Source: Cryptomeria japonica
Taxonomy: Eukaryota > Streptophyta > Pinopsida > Cupressales > Cupressaceae
Length of the DNA stretch: 64,000 bases
Direction: 5' to 3'
Assembly (NCBI RefSeq): GCF_030272615.1
Contig: NC_081408.1
Location: 612,133,673 to 612,197,672, forward strand
This document shows positions 32,485 through 45,021 of this stretch, piece after piece. A program made the position numbers and the translations under genes. Under the pieces are notes generated by a model. The model saw only the letters and a program-made list of their open reading frames with translations. It searched no databases and was not told the DNA's origin. Positions within the stretch are counted from its first letter, which is position 1. Each line of letters begins with the position of its first letter.

Positions 32485-35368
32485 TGTGAGGCCCTACCCC
32501 AACTCAACTTGACATTTTCAGTTATTTTCATATTGAGACTATTATGGATGCTTTATTTTATGCATTATCGATTTAGAAGCTATATGATTCCATGATTTGG
32601 ATCACATTGACGTATATTGATGCTTCATTTTATGCATTATGATTATGAAACTTTATATGTTGCTAGAATAGAATTACTTTGAAATGGTGAATGTCATTAT
32701 TGGAATTGCAGGACTTCATTTGATGATAGAAATAGGATGCTTATTATATGAATGGTTCAATTTTGAGGATTATGATAATTGCTTATGTGGAATCAAATTT
32801 AAATGAATGGGATATTGAATTATTATTGTCAAATGTATGAGTGTTTGATGTGCAATGAAATCCATGTATTTAATTATTAATAATTGTGATTATTTGGAAT
32901 TACTAATGTGTTAATTGAGATGCGCAGGAAAATTATCCATGTGACCATGGAATTAATATGGAGAACCAAACCTAGACCAATGTATGTTTGTTAAGCCAGG
33001 GGTTGTCTATTTGGAGAGACAACACCCCATTTGTAATGTATTTTATTTGTGAAAGTAAATGATGCATGTGTGTTAATTTGATTTTATTTAATGGTGTAAA
33101 CCTACAAGAGACAAATTCCATGTGTGATTTTTATATTGTCTTTTATTGTGTCACTTGACACATGTGCTGATTAGTGTCATTGATTTTGACTTGTCTCTTG
33201 GAGGGACTTTTGTTTCTACCAAAGCCATTCAAACACATGAGTGTAGTCCCAAATTTGTCTTGGGTAGGGAGTCTTGGGAGTGGTCAACTCAGGTTTGACC
33301 CGTAGGTTAACTTCAGTTGGGTTTCTAAGGGGTCAAATGGACTCCTAGGGTCAGTTTTAGGGATTTTCCAAAGGTCCAAAGGGTAGACCTATGGGTTAGG
33401 GGTATTTTTAACCATGTGACTACTCCCATGTGACTATTTAGTCACCTCAAAAAGTGGTTTTCCCAAGGTGAGCGAAAATTCAACTTAGAAGGTTCCTCCT
33501 AGGATAGACAACCTTCCCTTTTGATGTCAAACTCTCTTTCCCATCCTCTCTCACCTTTTCCCTTTCCAGTTTTAGCAACATGTAAGAGGTTGGGAAGAGA
33601 AACCAATGGGAACTCTCACCTTACCCAAGGGGTTGGGAAGTGTGAGAGAAGCCTTCTTAGGCAAGGATTAGGGACATAGTGAGTAATCACCCACTCTCCA
33701 TTGTTGGAGATTATGCATTTTTTTTGAAAATTAGTTGTAGGATAGAATTTTGGTGAAGTGTTGGTGGAAAGTTTGTGTGGATTTGTGCAGCTCATCCCCA
33801 ACTAAGTCTAACATACCTATTGGCAGATTAAGGTTGGTTTTACTTCTTTTGGTTATGTTGTTTATGTTGTTTTGAAAGAAAGAAATGCTTGTATGAGGAG
33901 ATGTGTATATGTAAAATGTTTTGTAGGAGATAAATGTAAATTTTCATTTCCTTGTTCTTTGTTTATATGTTCTTGTTTTGGGAGTATCCAAGGCCTCCTA
34001 CTCTTGGGAGAGTAGGATGGTCTTGGGGTGGAAGAAGTATGACAGCCTTGGGTTAGAGGCTCTCCTTAAGGAGAGTGATCTCAAGGGTGTCCTTTGTGAC
34101 CCTTGCTGCATAGCCTTGTGTATGCATTTGGGGGTCATAAGGGGAGAAAATATGGCTTTTATGCCTTTGGGGGGCATAAAGTGTGGAGATGGAATTTGTT
34201 GTATTTTGTTTTTCCATGAGGTGGCTTGAGTTGTATTATGCTTGCAATCTCCCCAATGGTACTTGGTCCACTTCCACCCGTGGAAAGTTCATCACAAGTT
34301 GTGGCGAGAGTGTAGCTTGGGATGGGAAAATGCATGTTGAGTGTTTGCCTTTGTTTGTTGTGTTGTTGTTTGTTTGTGACCCATCTAGTGATTGGTTCTC
34401 CAAGCTCGGGGGTGGCTTCTAGTAAGCCTAGGATGGGAGGTGAGCTCTCCATGGTCAAGTTGTAATTTATTGTAGGTTGCTTAGGATGGAAAAGAAAAGA
34501 TAAAGGGAATAGTTGCTGTTCTAATTTGCAGAAAAAAGTTTTCAAAAAAAAAGATTGTATTTAATTTGTAGCAAAAAGAAAAGAGGAGTCAATTTTGTAT
34601 TTATTTTTCCAAAAGCAAAGTAAAATATGTATTTTATTTAAAGTTCCCTCTCATTGGAATGAAGAAACTAGTAGGGTTTTAAACCCATTTGTATTTTTAT
34701 CTACATTGTACTATAAATATGTTATAAGGAAATCCTTTGTGCTATTGATTTGCCTTTGCAAAATGAAATGTGTACTACTTTTATCAAGTTCCTAATAGTT
34801 ACCAAAATAACATTTGTAGTGATCTTGTCATATAGAAAAATATAAGTTCATTTATTTCCTCATGTAGGTAATCTTATGGAAAATGAGAAAAGCAAGCATA
34901 TAGGCCTTTTGAATTAAATGCAAATACAAAATTATGGGCCTTTTGAATTAAATGCAAATACAAAATTATGTTGAATAGGTTAACTGTATCTATCCCTAAA
35001 TTTGTTTTAATGCTTCCTAGGTTAATATAGTTGCTATTTAAATTTGCTACAATCTGGCATCTTATTTACTGCAGAAAATAAATCTGATTTATTACATTTT
35101 GTTGTTTTATTTATGGCCAAAAAAAAAAGATAGGGCAGAATTTAAAATCCTAATTGATAACATAATAGGAAATGATTATTGCTTCTTCTACATGCTGTCA
35201 TTTTTCTACATGGTTTTTTTAAAAATATATATATATATATACAATATTGGAAAGGAAAACTATTTTGTATCATCCATTTTCTTGCTGAAACTAATAGTAT
35301 TAATTTCTGCATGTATTTAGAGGTTTATTAAAAAAGGAAGAAAAGATTATATATTGTTTTAGTGTGTT

Positions 35369-35710
<342 letters not shown>

Positions 35711-35791
35711 ATGTTTCAATTTATTTTAAATAAAAAAGAAAAGAAAAAAAAAAAAACTTCAAAAAAATTTGCTAGGAGGGAAGAGTGGGTC

Positions 35792-36064
35792 GCAGCTGTG
35801 GGCAGTGACGCCCATAGTTTGCAGGAGCCCACAACTGTGGGCAGTGATGTCCACAGGGTTGCGGAAGCCGTAGTTGTGGGCGGTGTCGTCCACAGACTAC
35901 GGGAGTCCGCAGCTGTGGGCGGCATCATCCATAGACTACGTGAGCCCGCAACTATGGGCGGCGACGTCCACAGTCTGTGGGTCCCCGCAGCTATGGGCGG
36001 CGATGTCCAAAGTCTACAGGTCCCCACAGCTGTGGGCGGTGCTATCCGTAGCCCATGGGTACAC
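35792..36064. repeat. 39-bp GC-rich minisatellite, seven copies
   Basis: Seven units of exactly 39 bases starting near GCAGCTGTGGGC, diverged from each other by several bases but with no length change. The unit equals 13 codons, so the frame is kept across the array, and both strands remain open (plus 35711-36118; minus 35716-36258). No family match is recognised. Confidence 0.9.
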
Positions 36065-36203
36065 CCCCACACTGCCTCCTCCTGCTTCCACGGAACGCCC
36101 GGCTCGGCCTGCGCATAACCACAAACCCACCGCCCTTCGGGGATTCCATGGCTGTCACTCCCACACCTGCACACACACATAGACAAAAAAAAAGGGAGAC
36201 ATT

Positions 36204-36223
36204 CACACACACACACACACACA
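36204..36223. repeat. CA microsatellite
   Basis: A short (CA)n run within insertion F, just after the GC-rich minisatellite. Confidence 0.9.
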
Positions 36224-37025
36224 ACACTCAAAAAAAATATAAATGATATAACACACATGCCCTAACCCTAATTTTGGGTTAGGGCAAACCCACATAGGTT
36301 TTACAATAAGATATGTGTGGGACTGGTGTAAATAAAGAGAGAAGTTAGGGTTAGTTTGTGACCTTGTAGAATTCTTTTAAAAGTAAATTAATAAAATAAA
36401 GAAAAGAAACCCCCCCCCTTCTCTTTGGAATATATATATATATATATATATGTAATTAACTTCTATATTTATATGGAATCAAAATAGTTATTTGTAAACC
36501 AAATAATGCACTTTTAATTATTAAATGAATGTAGGAGCATTCTAATAAGAAGATTTTAAAACTCTTGGGTAGGATAAACCCTTGGAAAAAAAAAAAAATG
36601 ATATATGTAGGGTCAAGTTGGCCCTTTTAAATTTTAAATTTATAAGGTATTTTAATTTATGGGAATTTTATGTAATAGGTTTGTTTAATCTAATAACTAG
36701 GACAATTTATTTAGACCCTAGGTAATTAGAGAACTTTAAGAGATTATTGATCAATTAATTTAGAGATTATATATTAAGTTTGAGATTATTTGCTAAGAAA
36801 GTTTAATTATTTATTAATGGAAGATAGTAATAACTCTTTTGGAGAAATATTAGCTCGCTTATAACTTAGATTATTTATCGCCTAATTAATTTAGTTGTTT
36901 GATTCACTCAAAAACATAGTTAAGACTAAACAAGTTTTGCACCATTTTAATAAGTTAGTTGTACTAGGTTAAGTATTTAAAAAAAAAAAATTATTCCGTT
37001 TGTGCCCAAAAGCATGGGCATGACA

Positions 37026-37913
37026 CTAATCTAGCACAACATCCGCCTCCCGATCTTGTTGATCACTATTTTGGGAAGGTGAGCAACATGCTAGAGGAGA
37101 AAAATCGAGCACAATAGATGAATCTATCACAAGATCTAAACAAGGACTATGCTCATGTGGTAAGTCACTTTGTTTGATTCTAGGAGCTAGGATTAGGGTT
37201 TGTGAAAATTCAATTGATAAATGCTTGTCCACATCAACATATTCATATTCAATATCAGAAGCATTAGGAGTTGTATTTCCATCATGAATAACATTTTCAC
37301 TCATTTTTGCATCAAAATTTAGAGAAAGAGGAGCATGAACATGAATAGGAGTAAAACCATCACCTGTTTTGTGCAACTTATGATTTGGAGATGTAGGTTG
37401 AACCTATTTTTTAGGAGAAAATGGAATCATATCAATTGTTGGAGTTCGAGGAGATTGAATATTTTGAAGGACAACTTCATGAGCTCAAACACGGTGTCTT
37501 AGTTAGTGTTCTCTCGCACAATGATTCCATCGAGTCTGAATGAAAGGATGAGGAGGAGGAACATTTGAAAAAGTAGGAATGTTCCTCTCCTTGATAGTTG
37601 AAGGTTTAGGTTGTGGTCTTTTAGGTTGAACAAGAGGAGAAGAAGGCCTCTTCTCTTGATAAGAGGAAGGAGGTGGAATTGTGCCATATAAAGGAGGAAT
37701 GTTAGGTGTAGGAAGAAGACCAAGTCCATCATGAGGAGGAGGTACAGGTCTAACCTTAAGAAGAATATTGTTCTTCTTCTTAGGAGAAGGTATAGTCACA
37801 TCCATAGGAATAGGTTGAGATCTTCCTTAGGAGGTAGAGTAGTTATATCCGTGAGGGGAAGAACTTCATCTTCAAGTAGGATAGGAATGTCAATTGTTGG
37901 GGATCTAGGTTGA
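37026..37913 (-). pseudogene. Element E proline-rich C-terminal region
   Basis: Minus strand: 37503-37805 is proline- and lysine-rich (GTIPPPSSYQEKRPSSP), and 37026-37376 is acidic with DIEYEYVDVDKH. It ends at a TAG exactly at the insertion F border. It follows the protease region in the place where a reverse transcriptase would start, but has none of its motifs. Function unknown. Confidence 0.5.
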
Positions 37914-38092
37914 CTTAAGGATAAGATCATATCTTTCTTCCTTTTTTGATAGGATTGAAAAAGAGCATCGTTCCTTGATGGAAGAGATTGAAATTGTTTA
38001 GGATAGAAGAAATCAATAGGAACACTAGGGCTTCTTTTGGATGGATGAAATAAGCTATGGTTAATGGTTATGATTTCACCATTGTGAGGAAA

Positions 38093-38713
38093 TTACAAAC
38101 ACTTATGAATTAGAGAAGCAATAGCCTTCATTGAAGATAGCCAAGGATAGCCCAACTTCACATGGAATTTCTTAGAAGAGGGTATGATAACAAAGTCAAT
38201 ATCCATGGATTTAGTATAAAATTCAATATGAAGAGTGATAGAGCCAATTGTAGGACAAGAGAATCCATCAAATAACTTCACCACTACATTAGAGGCATCA
38301 TATATTGGTTTATGTAATCATAAATTGAAAAGATACTCCTCAGTGATTATGTTAACCACGCAAGAGGGATCAACAAGAGTGCCACGGAAAGGTATATCCT
38401 TAACCTTTGCAACTATGTATAAAGGGCCATCAGGTTCTCTAATGGTCTCACTAGGGTCAAATGTAATACAAAAATCCTTATGCGTATCTTGTTTTTCTAC
38501 CATATTTACCAAGTTTGGATCCATAGAAGTGAATTTCTCAGAGAAGAAAGAAGTATACTCAGTCTCAATCACATTAGAGGTATCCGAAGGCAAGGGATTA
38601 GTAAAAATTTTAAGATTTTGATTAGGAGGAGCTACTAATTTATTTCCCTTATCATTCACACATGCCACAGATATAGTATTGTTATCAATCAAATCTTGAA
38701 TCTTACTTTTCAA
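38093..38713 (-). pseudogene. Element E retropepsin region, broken
   Basis: Gypsy-type protease: 38318-38713 contains GPLYIVAKVKDIPFRGTLVD and then PSCVVNI, where the active-site D-S/T-G loop is expected; the glycine position is altered. 38093-38284 contains FHVKLGYPWLSSMKAIAS, the usual C-terminal protease motif. A TAA separates the two. Stop codons and the altered loop argue against activity. Confidence 0.65.
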
Positions 38714-38842
38714 TGCGAAATATTTCTCAGTATCATGACCAGGCTGACAATGAAATTGACAAAAGGAATTGTTATCAAAATAAGGGGATGCAATTTCAGA
38801 AGGATTAGGTTGTTTTATAGGAGGAAGTTTGATAACATTTCT

Positions 38843-40497
38843 TTACAACAACTGAGACATAATAATATGTAAAGATTCATTCAAAGGGGTAAATTGTCTT
38901 TCTCTTTTGAAAAATTTAGAAATAGAAGGCACACCTATTGTAGCATTCACATTGTTATTGTTGATTATATCAATGAACTTGATGAAACTTTTTGTTGGTT
39001 TGAACTTCACAAATGGTTGTTGAACACTCTCCCCCTTATCACTCAAAGTCATAGGAGTAGATTGCTCCTTTTGACTTATAGCCAGTTGATAATTGTGGAA
39101 TGTTGTGTATAACTACGGAAAGGAAGTAAACTCAGACAAAAGAAGCTTTTCCCTGATATCTTTTTGCAAATTAGAAATGAAAATTCATTGAATATCATTA
39201 TCAGGTACATGAAAAGAAATTTGAGCATACAAATGCTTATATCTAGAAATGGAATCAACCACTTTTTCTTTCACAACTTGTTTAAAATGCATTAAATCAG
39301 TCAAAGTGATTTTGGGACCAATGTTATTTTGAAATTGTTGGAGGAAATAAGCAGTGATGCAATAAGCAGGCAAAGAGAAATACCATTGTAAAGCCTTATC
39401 TCTTAATGTTCTTGTAAATAGTTTCGCAAGGAATCTTTGATCATAAGAAAAATCAGTACACAAGCTTTGAAATATTTTGACATGTGTAAGAGGATCACAT
39501 TTTCCATTATAGAGTTCCAATGAAGGGACCTCAACATGCTTAGGTGTCATAGATTTAACAATATCAAGAGAAAGTGGGCTTGCAACATCAAAGATGGGCA
39601 CAATAAATGTGGATTGACTCATGGAAGTAATTTGTTGTTGTAAGGAAGACACGGTTTGAGCAAGATTGTGAATGGTTGCTTCGGTAGAAGAATTGATGCT
39701 ATACATGGTTGATTGAGAAGGTGGTGTGATGTTATTGAAGGAAGACATGGATTGAGAATAAGGTGGTGGAACATTATGATAAATAGGCATAGGTGATGAT
39801 TGCATAGGAAACAGGACACTCAAAGGAGGAATAAAATTGTTGAATGAATTGCTCCCTTCTATCACATTGATTGGTTGAGGGATAATAGGAATACTTATGG
39901 AAGACTTAGGTAAAGATGGAGTATTAAATGAAGAAGAGGGATTACCCCCATGACCAATGGTTGTAGGAATGGCATTTTGAGTTGATGTAGCCATGATGTT
40001 TGAAGTGAAAGTAGGAACACTAGCCATTAAACTGGTCAAAGGAATACAAAAATTGATTTGATTTGAAGGTTGTGAATAACCTAAGTTATCAGCACAACTA
40101 TAGGCATGACATTAGAATCAACAATATGAGAAGTGCCTCTCAATATATCAATTCCGTTCTTATCACTTTGAATCATGTGTTTAAGGCCTTCAATTAATGG
40201 AAGAGCTTCACTATTAGGGTACTCTTGGGACATCCATTGTTGAAAGTTATCAAATTGATTGTCCAATTTTGAAAGCTGATCTATGGAAACTCTAGTCAAA
40301 GTTTCTTCTTCATCATGGGATTCATCAATGGGATAGATAGGGAAATGATTAGGATGAGAAGCATTAGCATTATCCTCATTAAAGAAGTCACCCAAATTAG
40401 GCTCCGTGTCCTCGGTAATTAAACCTTGGGAAGCCTTAATTCTAATGCTTCGTCTAACAGGGATAGGGTAGGTAGGACTGATAGTGGTGAAACTCAT
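38843..40497 (-). pseudogene. Element E gag, broken
   Basis: N-terminal part 40081-40497 (start ATG at 40497; PIPVRRSIRIKASQ, acidic stretch), then a frame change, then 39185-40039 with the Retrotrans_gag core: LYNGKCDPLTHVKIFQSLC, ALQWYFSLP and FLQQFQNNIG. After a TGA the reading continues with DIREKLLLSEF and a glutamine/asparagine-rich part to 38843. Further on, CQFHCQPGHDTEKYFALK near 38740 is a knuckle-like motif typical of gypsy gag. Such a protein forms the particle that packages element RNA. Confidence 0.8.
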
Positions 40498-41606
40498 GCA
40501 CTAGAGGGAAAATTGGAATTTTGAATTTTGAACAAAGCTTACGAAATTGAGTAATGCAAAATTCAAGAAAATAATGATTAAACAATTTGAACTTTGCTGG
40601 AGGAAGATAATGACACAATTTCCAAAATAAATCAAAGGAAATTGAAATTTTAAAATTAGGGCCAAGGAGATAACACTTAACTTTAAAATTGATAAAATCA
40701 GAATCTCTAAAATCAAGGCAGATTATAATTAACCTCTTAATTTAAAAAAAATTCTTGAAATTTATAATGTTGAATTTTGGAGGCATTTTGGATGTTAGAG
40801 GGATAAAAAATCAACAAAATCAACCAATCTTCTAGATTTAGGTTATTAAATGTAGTCATAACAGTCTCCCAAAATTTTGAGAAAAAAGTCGAGGACCGTG
40901 GTGGGAACGCACATGGTCCGACCAACTTTTTTCAAAAAATTTAGGGATGAATATTACAATGATTTTAAAGCTAACCCCCCAAAATTGGCAAATTTTATGA
41001 TTTCAAGATAGGCGAAAATAGGGTTCAAATATGAAAATAGGACCCTATTAGGGTTTTGAAGAAAAAAGAGATGTGGACTGCAAATTTAAAAATGGTCAAA
41101 CCTAAGGATAGGGACACCTTGGAAAATGTTTAGAAATCTGAATTTGATTGAAATTGATTGAAATTTGCACAAAATCCAATTAAATTTGAAAATTAGGGTT
41201 TTATGACCTAACCACTTAATTTTTGAAATTTAAATTTTGAAAAAGGAGGGAATTTGAAAATTTGAATTGTAGGACAAAAGATAAGTTTGAAAACAATCAC
41301 AAATCTGAAAATTAAATAGAAATTCAATTTTTGCACAATTTCAAAATGATTTTTAGAAATTAGGGTTTTGACAATTAACCTCTTAATTTTGTGAATTTGA
41401 TTTGAAAATTGAACAAGGCAATGAAAAAATTGAATTTGATAAACAAAGCAATTTTGAGATCTAAGACAATAACAAGCAATTTTTACAAAACACAAATTCA
41501 ATTTCAATTTTAAAAACTAGGATTTTGAATGAATTAACCACTAAGTTTGCAGAAAAATTAAAATTGTAAATGAAAAATATGCAATGATTTTTAAAATAAA
41601 GCATGT
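40498..41606 (-). other. Element E leader, no gene seen
   Basis: About 1.1 kb between the gag start and the primer-binding site, AT-rich, with repeated GAAATTTG and TTAGGGTTTT words. It includes a CGAGGACCGTGGTGGGAAC block near 40890 similar to blocks inside the A-type LTRs. Confidence 0.5.
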
Positions 41607-41607
41607 A

Positions 41608-41624
41608 AGACATCGGGTTCACCA
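41608..41624 (-). promoter_or_regulatory. Element E primer-binding site
   Basis: The minus strand begins TGGTGAACCCGATG three bases inside the 5' LTR; it shares TGGTGAAC and the three-base spacer with elements A and G. Confidence 0.65.
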
Positions 41625-41627
41625 AAA

Positions 41628-42796
41628 TGTAATGTTGGAAAAAGCTGAATGATAGAGATATTGAGAGGAAGGCTTTTCTTCCCTTCAAGGAGAGATAAAA
41701 GTTTCCCTTCAGATTTCTCTTCAAACACATCTTCCGCATTACATTGGAAGAGGGGGGAAGATACACTATATTTAACCTCTAGAGAAAGAGATTGAATTCT
41801 GAGTGATGATAAGGGAATCCCCTCTTCTAAGATTGAGATTTGAATTGATTGAATTGTGTACTTATAATGAAGTGTAAAATTGACAAAGATTTAATTATAA
41901 CTCAAGATAGAAGCATAGGATGAAGCTATACACCAGGATATGGCAATAACATGTTGAAATGAAGTCACTCTACGAATTTGGGGAAAAGTTGCCCAGACCG
42001 TGGTGGGAATGTACACGATCATTCGAAAAATCCACAAAATGAAAAGGGTTTTTCTGCCTCTACAAATGGAGTCCGAATCCAAAAGTATAGTTGTGCACCT
42101 ACAACCTACACACAAAAAAGAGAGGGAAAGGTGTTGGGATTGGGGGTTTGCCTTCAAGTCAAACCCCAATTTTGGAATTAACCAAATGATGAAAGAAAGT
42201 ACTTGCAAGTGATGTAAATGAAAGATTGAAATATAAATCACCTCAAGGGAGGTTGTAGATAGAATGTAGATAGATTTTCTTGTGTGCAATTGAATGTTGG
42301 AATGAATCTCCTCTTCAATGGTTGAATCCTTGACTTGAATACAACACCTAGCCTTGAAAAGAGACTTGAGAATGCTCAATGCTGGAAAAGAATGCCTGAA
42401 TGCTCTTGAATGATTGATCTCATGTAAAATTCACACTCATCCAGCTTATGCAAATGAGAGGACAAATACGACTTAAATACTTATCAATTAGGGCTAATTG
42501 ACTGATTTTCCGTCGCAGGCCGACACTGGGGGAGTCTGCCTGCTCAATATGCAAGCTCCAAAGAACATTTGAAAAGGGTCCTCCCCCAAAATGGGGCAAG
42601 GGACAGGGGCACCACGCCCCTATCCTACCCTTTTTTGTAGGGCAGGATGCAGTTCAGGCATTGTGGAGGGCAAGCAAGGTGCAGTTCTCTGGTGTTGAGT
42701 AAGTCTTGAATCTCGAATCTGGCTTAGGGATTCCAATTGCATGTGAGGACCCTAATATGGTCACAATTGCAAGGGTTGCAATTTCATGACACTACA
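41628..42796 (-). repeat. Element E 5' LTR
   Basis: 1169 bases, aligned throughout with 30568-31733. It has AGGGGCACCACGCCCCT near 42605-42621. Confidence 0.88.
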
Positions 42797-42801
42797 ATAT
42801 T

Positions 42802-43410
42802 ATTTCAAAAATACTACAAGTAGGTATTCTAATGTTTAGTAAGAAGCTGGTTCGAAAAAAAAAATAAAAATATTGAATACCTAAAAAAAATTTGGAAAAA
42901 ATATGGTTCACTAGAGGAGAGAATCTTCTCCAAAAGGGTATTTTTTATTTTCTTACTATCAAAAATTAAATAAACAAAATTTGGTGGGAGATAAAAACTA
43001 TCAAATTCAGGTATGTTCGACTTTAAAATGTTATAACTAAGAAAATATACATCGATTTTTTTAATTTTTTTAATGCACTGTATATTTATGCCATCTATTA
43101 GGTATATCAAAATCAGAAAAAAATAAGTTGATTTATATTTTGTCTTTTGGTGGGAACTACACCCCCTGATTTTCAACATTTTTCTTTAATAAATACTTTG
43201 AATTTAAAAGTAAAAAATATATATGAATCCTTCACAATTTTTTTTAAAAAAATAATAGACTCAAACTTCATCAAATTTAACACATTTCATGAGTTTACAT
43301 CATCTTCAAATTCAAAATAAAAATGCCACTTTTATGTCATTGAAAATGAATAGTTATTGTTGTGTTAACCTTTTCCTTTATAAAATTGTGACACAGGTTT
43401 GTACTTTTAG
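42802..43410. other. AT-rich spacer, no convincing gene
   Basis: Homopolymer-rich sequence. The minus-strand open frame 42829-43179 is low in complexity and matches nothing I recognise. Confidence 0.4.
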
Positions 43411-43414
43411 CCTA

Positions 43415-44090
43415 TGTACTATTTTTAGCAAAGAATCCTACTTTCCATGTGAGAACAAAGCATATTGATGTATAGTTTCATTTTGTTCATGATATGGTGG
43501 AAGATGGAAAGGTGAAGTTGGAAAAAATTGATACTTTGGTGAATGTTGTAGATGCACTGACGAAGCCAGTGAGCACTGAGAAGTTCAAATGGTGTGCCGG
43601 TTCTATGGGCCTTGGGGTCTTGAGAAAATGACATAATGTTTTGAATCTTGATAGGTCCTTGACAAGTGGGAGAATTTTGGGATTAAGGTGTCTCAACCTT
43701 AGAGTCTAAACATGCTAATTTAATTATTTCTTTTATTTTTCACCCACTTTGGAAGTCCTGAAGTTTTGGGAACTAGTGTATATGTTGCTATGTTGAGATT
43801 ATGAAAAACTTCTATTATGACTATGACAGTTTCTAGTTCAATGGAAGAGTCATGGAGAATTATGTTTTGGCAGTCATGGTTTGGATTCACTTTTGACAAG
43901 TGGTGTGAGGTATGGAAGGCACCTATTTGGTCATGGTAACTTCTATGTTGTACTAAAATTACATTTGGCAAGATGACCATTGTGGAATAGATAGGTGTTG
44001 GTGCTTCGAAAGTTGCTATGTGCTCATACGAAAAATTACTATAAATAGTAACATCATGTAAATACAAGGTTGAGACACCACTTTCCAACA
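43415..44090 (+). mobile_element. Copia remnant: RNase H end plus 3' LTR
   Basis: Plus-strand reading 43415-43633 gives FLAKNPTFHVRTKHIDV, a TAG, FHFVHDMVEDGKV, DALTKPVSTEKF and GLGVLRK with a TGA: the C-terminal end of a Ty1/copia RNase H. A purine-rich stretch (GACAAGTGGGAGAA) follows, then an LTR read as 43675-44090, ending TTCCAACA. The LTR start reads TTTTGG where TGTTGG would be expected. Everything upstream of the RNase H end is missing. Confidence 0.75.
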
Positions 44091-44195
44091 ATTTATGTAT
44101 TTTTTTGGAATATGTGAGTCATTTAAATTTAGGTTTGTTAAATTATAGTTAATATTATCTACTGATATCTCTTGTGTTAATTTTGTTTCTTTTAG

Positions 44196-44773
44196 GGTAC
44201 CCCACATGTGTCTAGGACACATCCTGGGTGAAAGAAATCCTCAAGGACACCTAAACGTCAAAAGGTAATTGAACACATTTTTAATTGACACAATTGTTTG
44301 AAAAGATTGATATGGTATTTTTTGTCTCTTTTATATACAACAATAATTGGGCTTTACAGAATCGATGAATGCACCTAATATGCTAGAGGTTCAAGAGAGG
44401 GAAGAGGTATGTATCTCTACTTTATTTTCTTGATTTCATGATTATATGCGCATGTACATGTTAACTTTAGATAAATTATAATCTTATAATTTTTCTTACA
44501 CAAAATAGTCATAGCTGCTTCATCAATGATGAGCCCTCCTATGTCAATAAGAGACCCATCTCAGGCTCTGGTACGCTTTTGTTCTATATATTATAGATTT
44601 TAGTGTTTTTTATCTATATATTTTATTACCTTGTATTAATTATATTTAACCTGCAATAGGCCCTTTTGTGGTTTGGCCATAATATAGATCCTCTCTCGTA
44701 CCAATTTGCTAGGACTCCTAAGACTAATAGGGCAAGGAGAGCAAAGATGGTAGATCCCATATCAACACATGAG
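44196..44773 (+). other. Series of four short exon-like blocks
   Basis: Four blocks bounded by AG and GT: 44196-44264, 44360-44406, 44509-44570 and 44660-44773. Donors read GTAATT, GTATGT, GTACGC and GTAATC. The third (SSMMSPPMSIRDPSQAL) and fourth (WFGHNIDPLSYQFARTPKTN) are phase-compatible; the first two are not clearly so. They may be remains of a host gene cut by element G at 45022. I do not recognise the product. Confidence 0.3.
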
Positions 44774-45021
44774 GTAATCTACAATTCAATTGCAAATAAA
44801 TTATAGTTTAATATATAGTTATTTTGATAATTGTGAACTATTTTTTACAAAAGGAAACTAATTTGGCATTTGAATTGTGGCTGCATAGTCATCTATATAG
44901 TCACATACTACATCAAAGAGGCTTGATTTTGATGATCCACCACAACTATAGGATCATATAGCGTTAGTTGTGGTCATTGAATGATGAATACATGTATAAA
45001 TTTGACATTTTTATTGTATAT

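Noticed and set aside
34159-34545. Overlapping ORFs on both strands in insertion F (33978-34545)
   Set aside because: Openness on both strands with no recognisable motif or splice support; treated as part of the coding-free element.
35716-36258. 180-codon minus-strand ORF with signal-peptide-like N-terminus
   Set aside because: It runs through the GC-rich minisatellite and a CA repeat; openness follows from base composition and register, and no family is recognised.
42829-43179. 116-codon minus-strand ORF
   Set aside because: Low-complexity sequence in AT-rich DNA with no motif or neighbour support.
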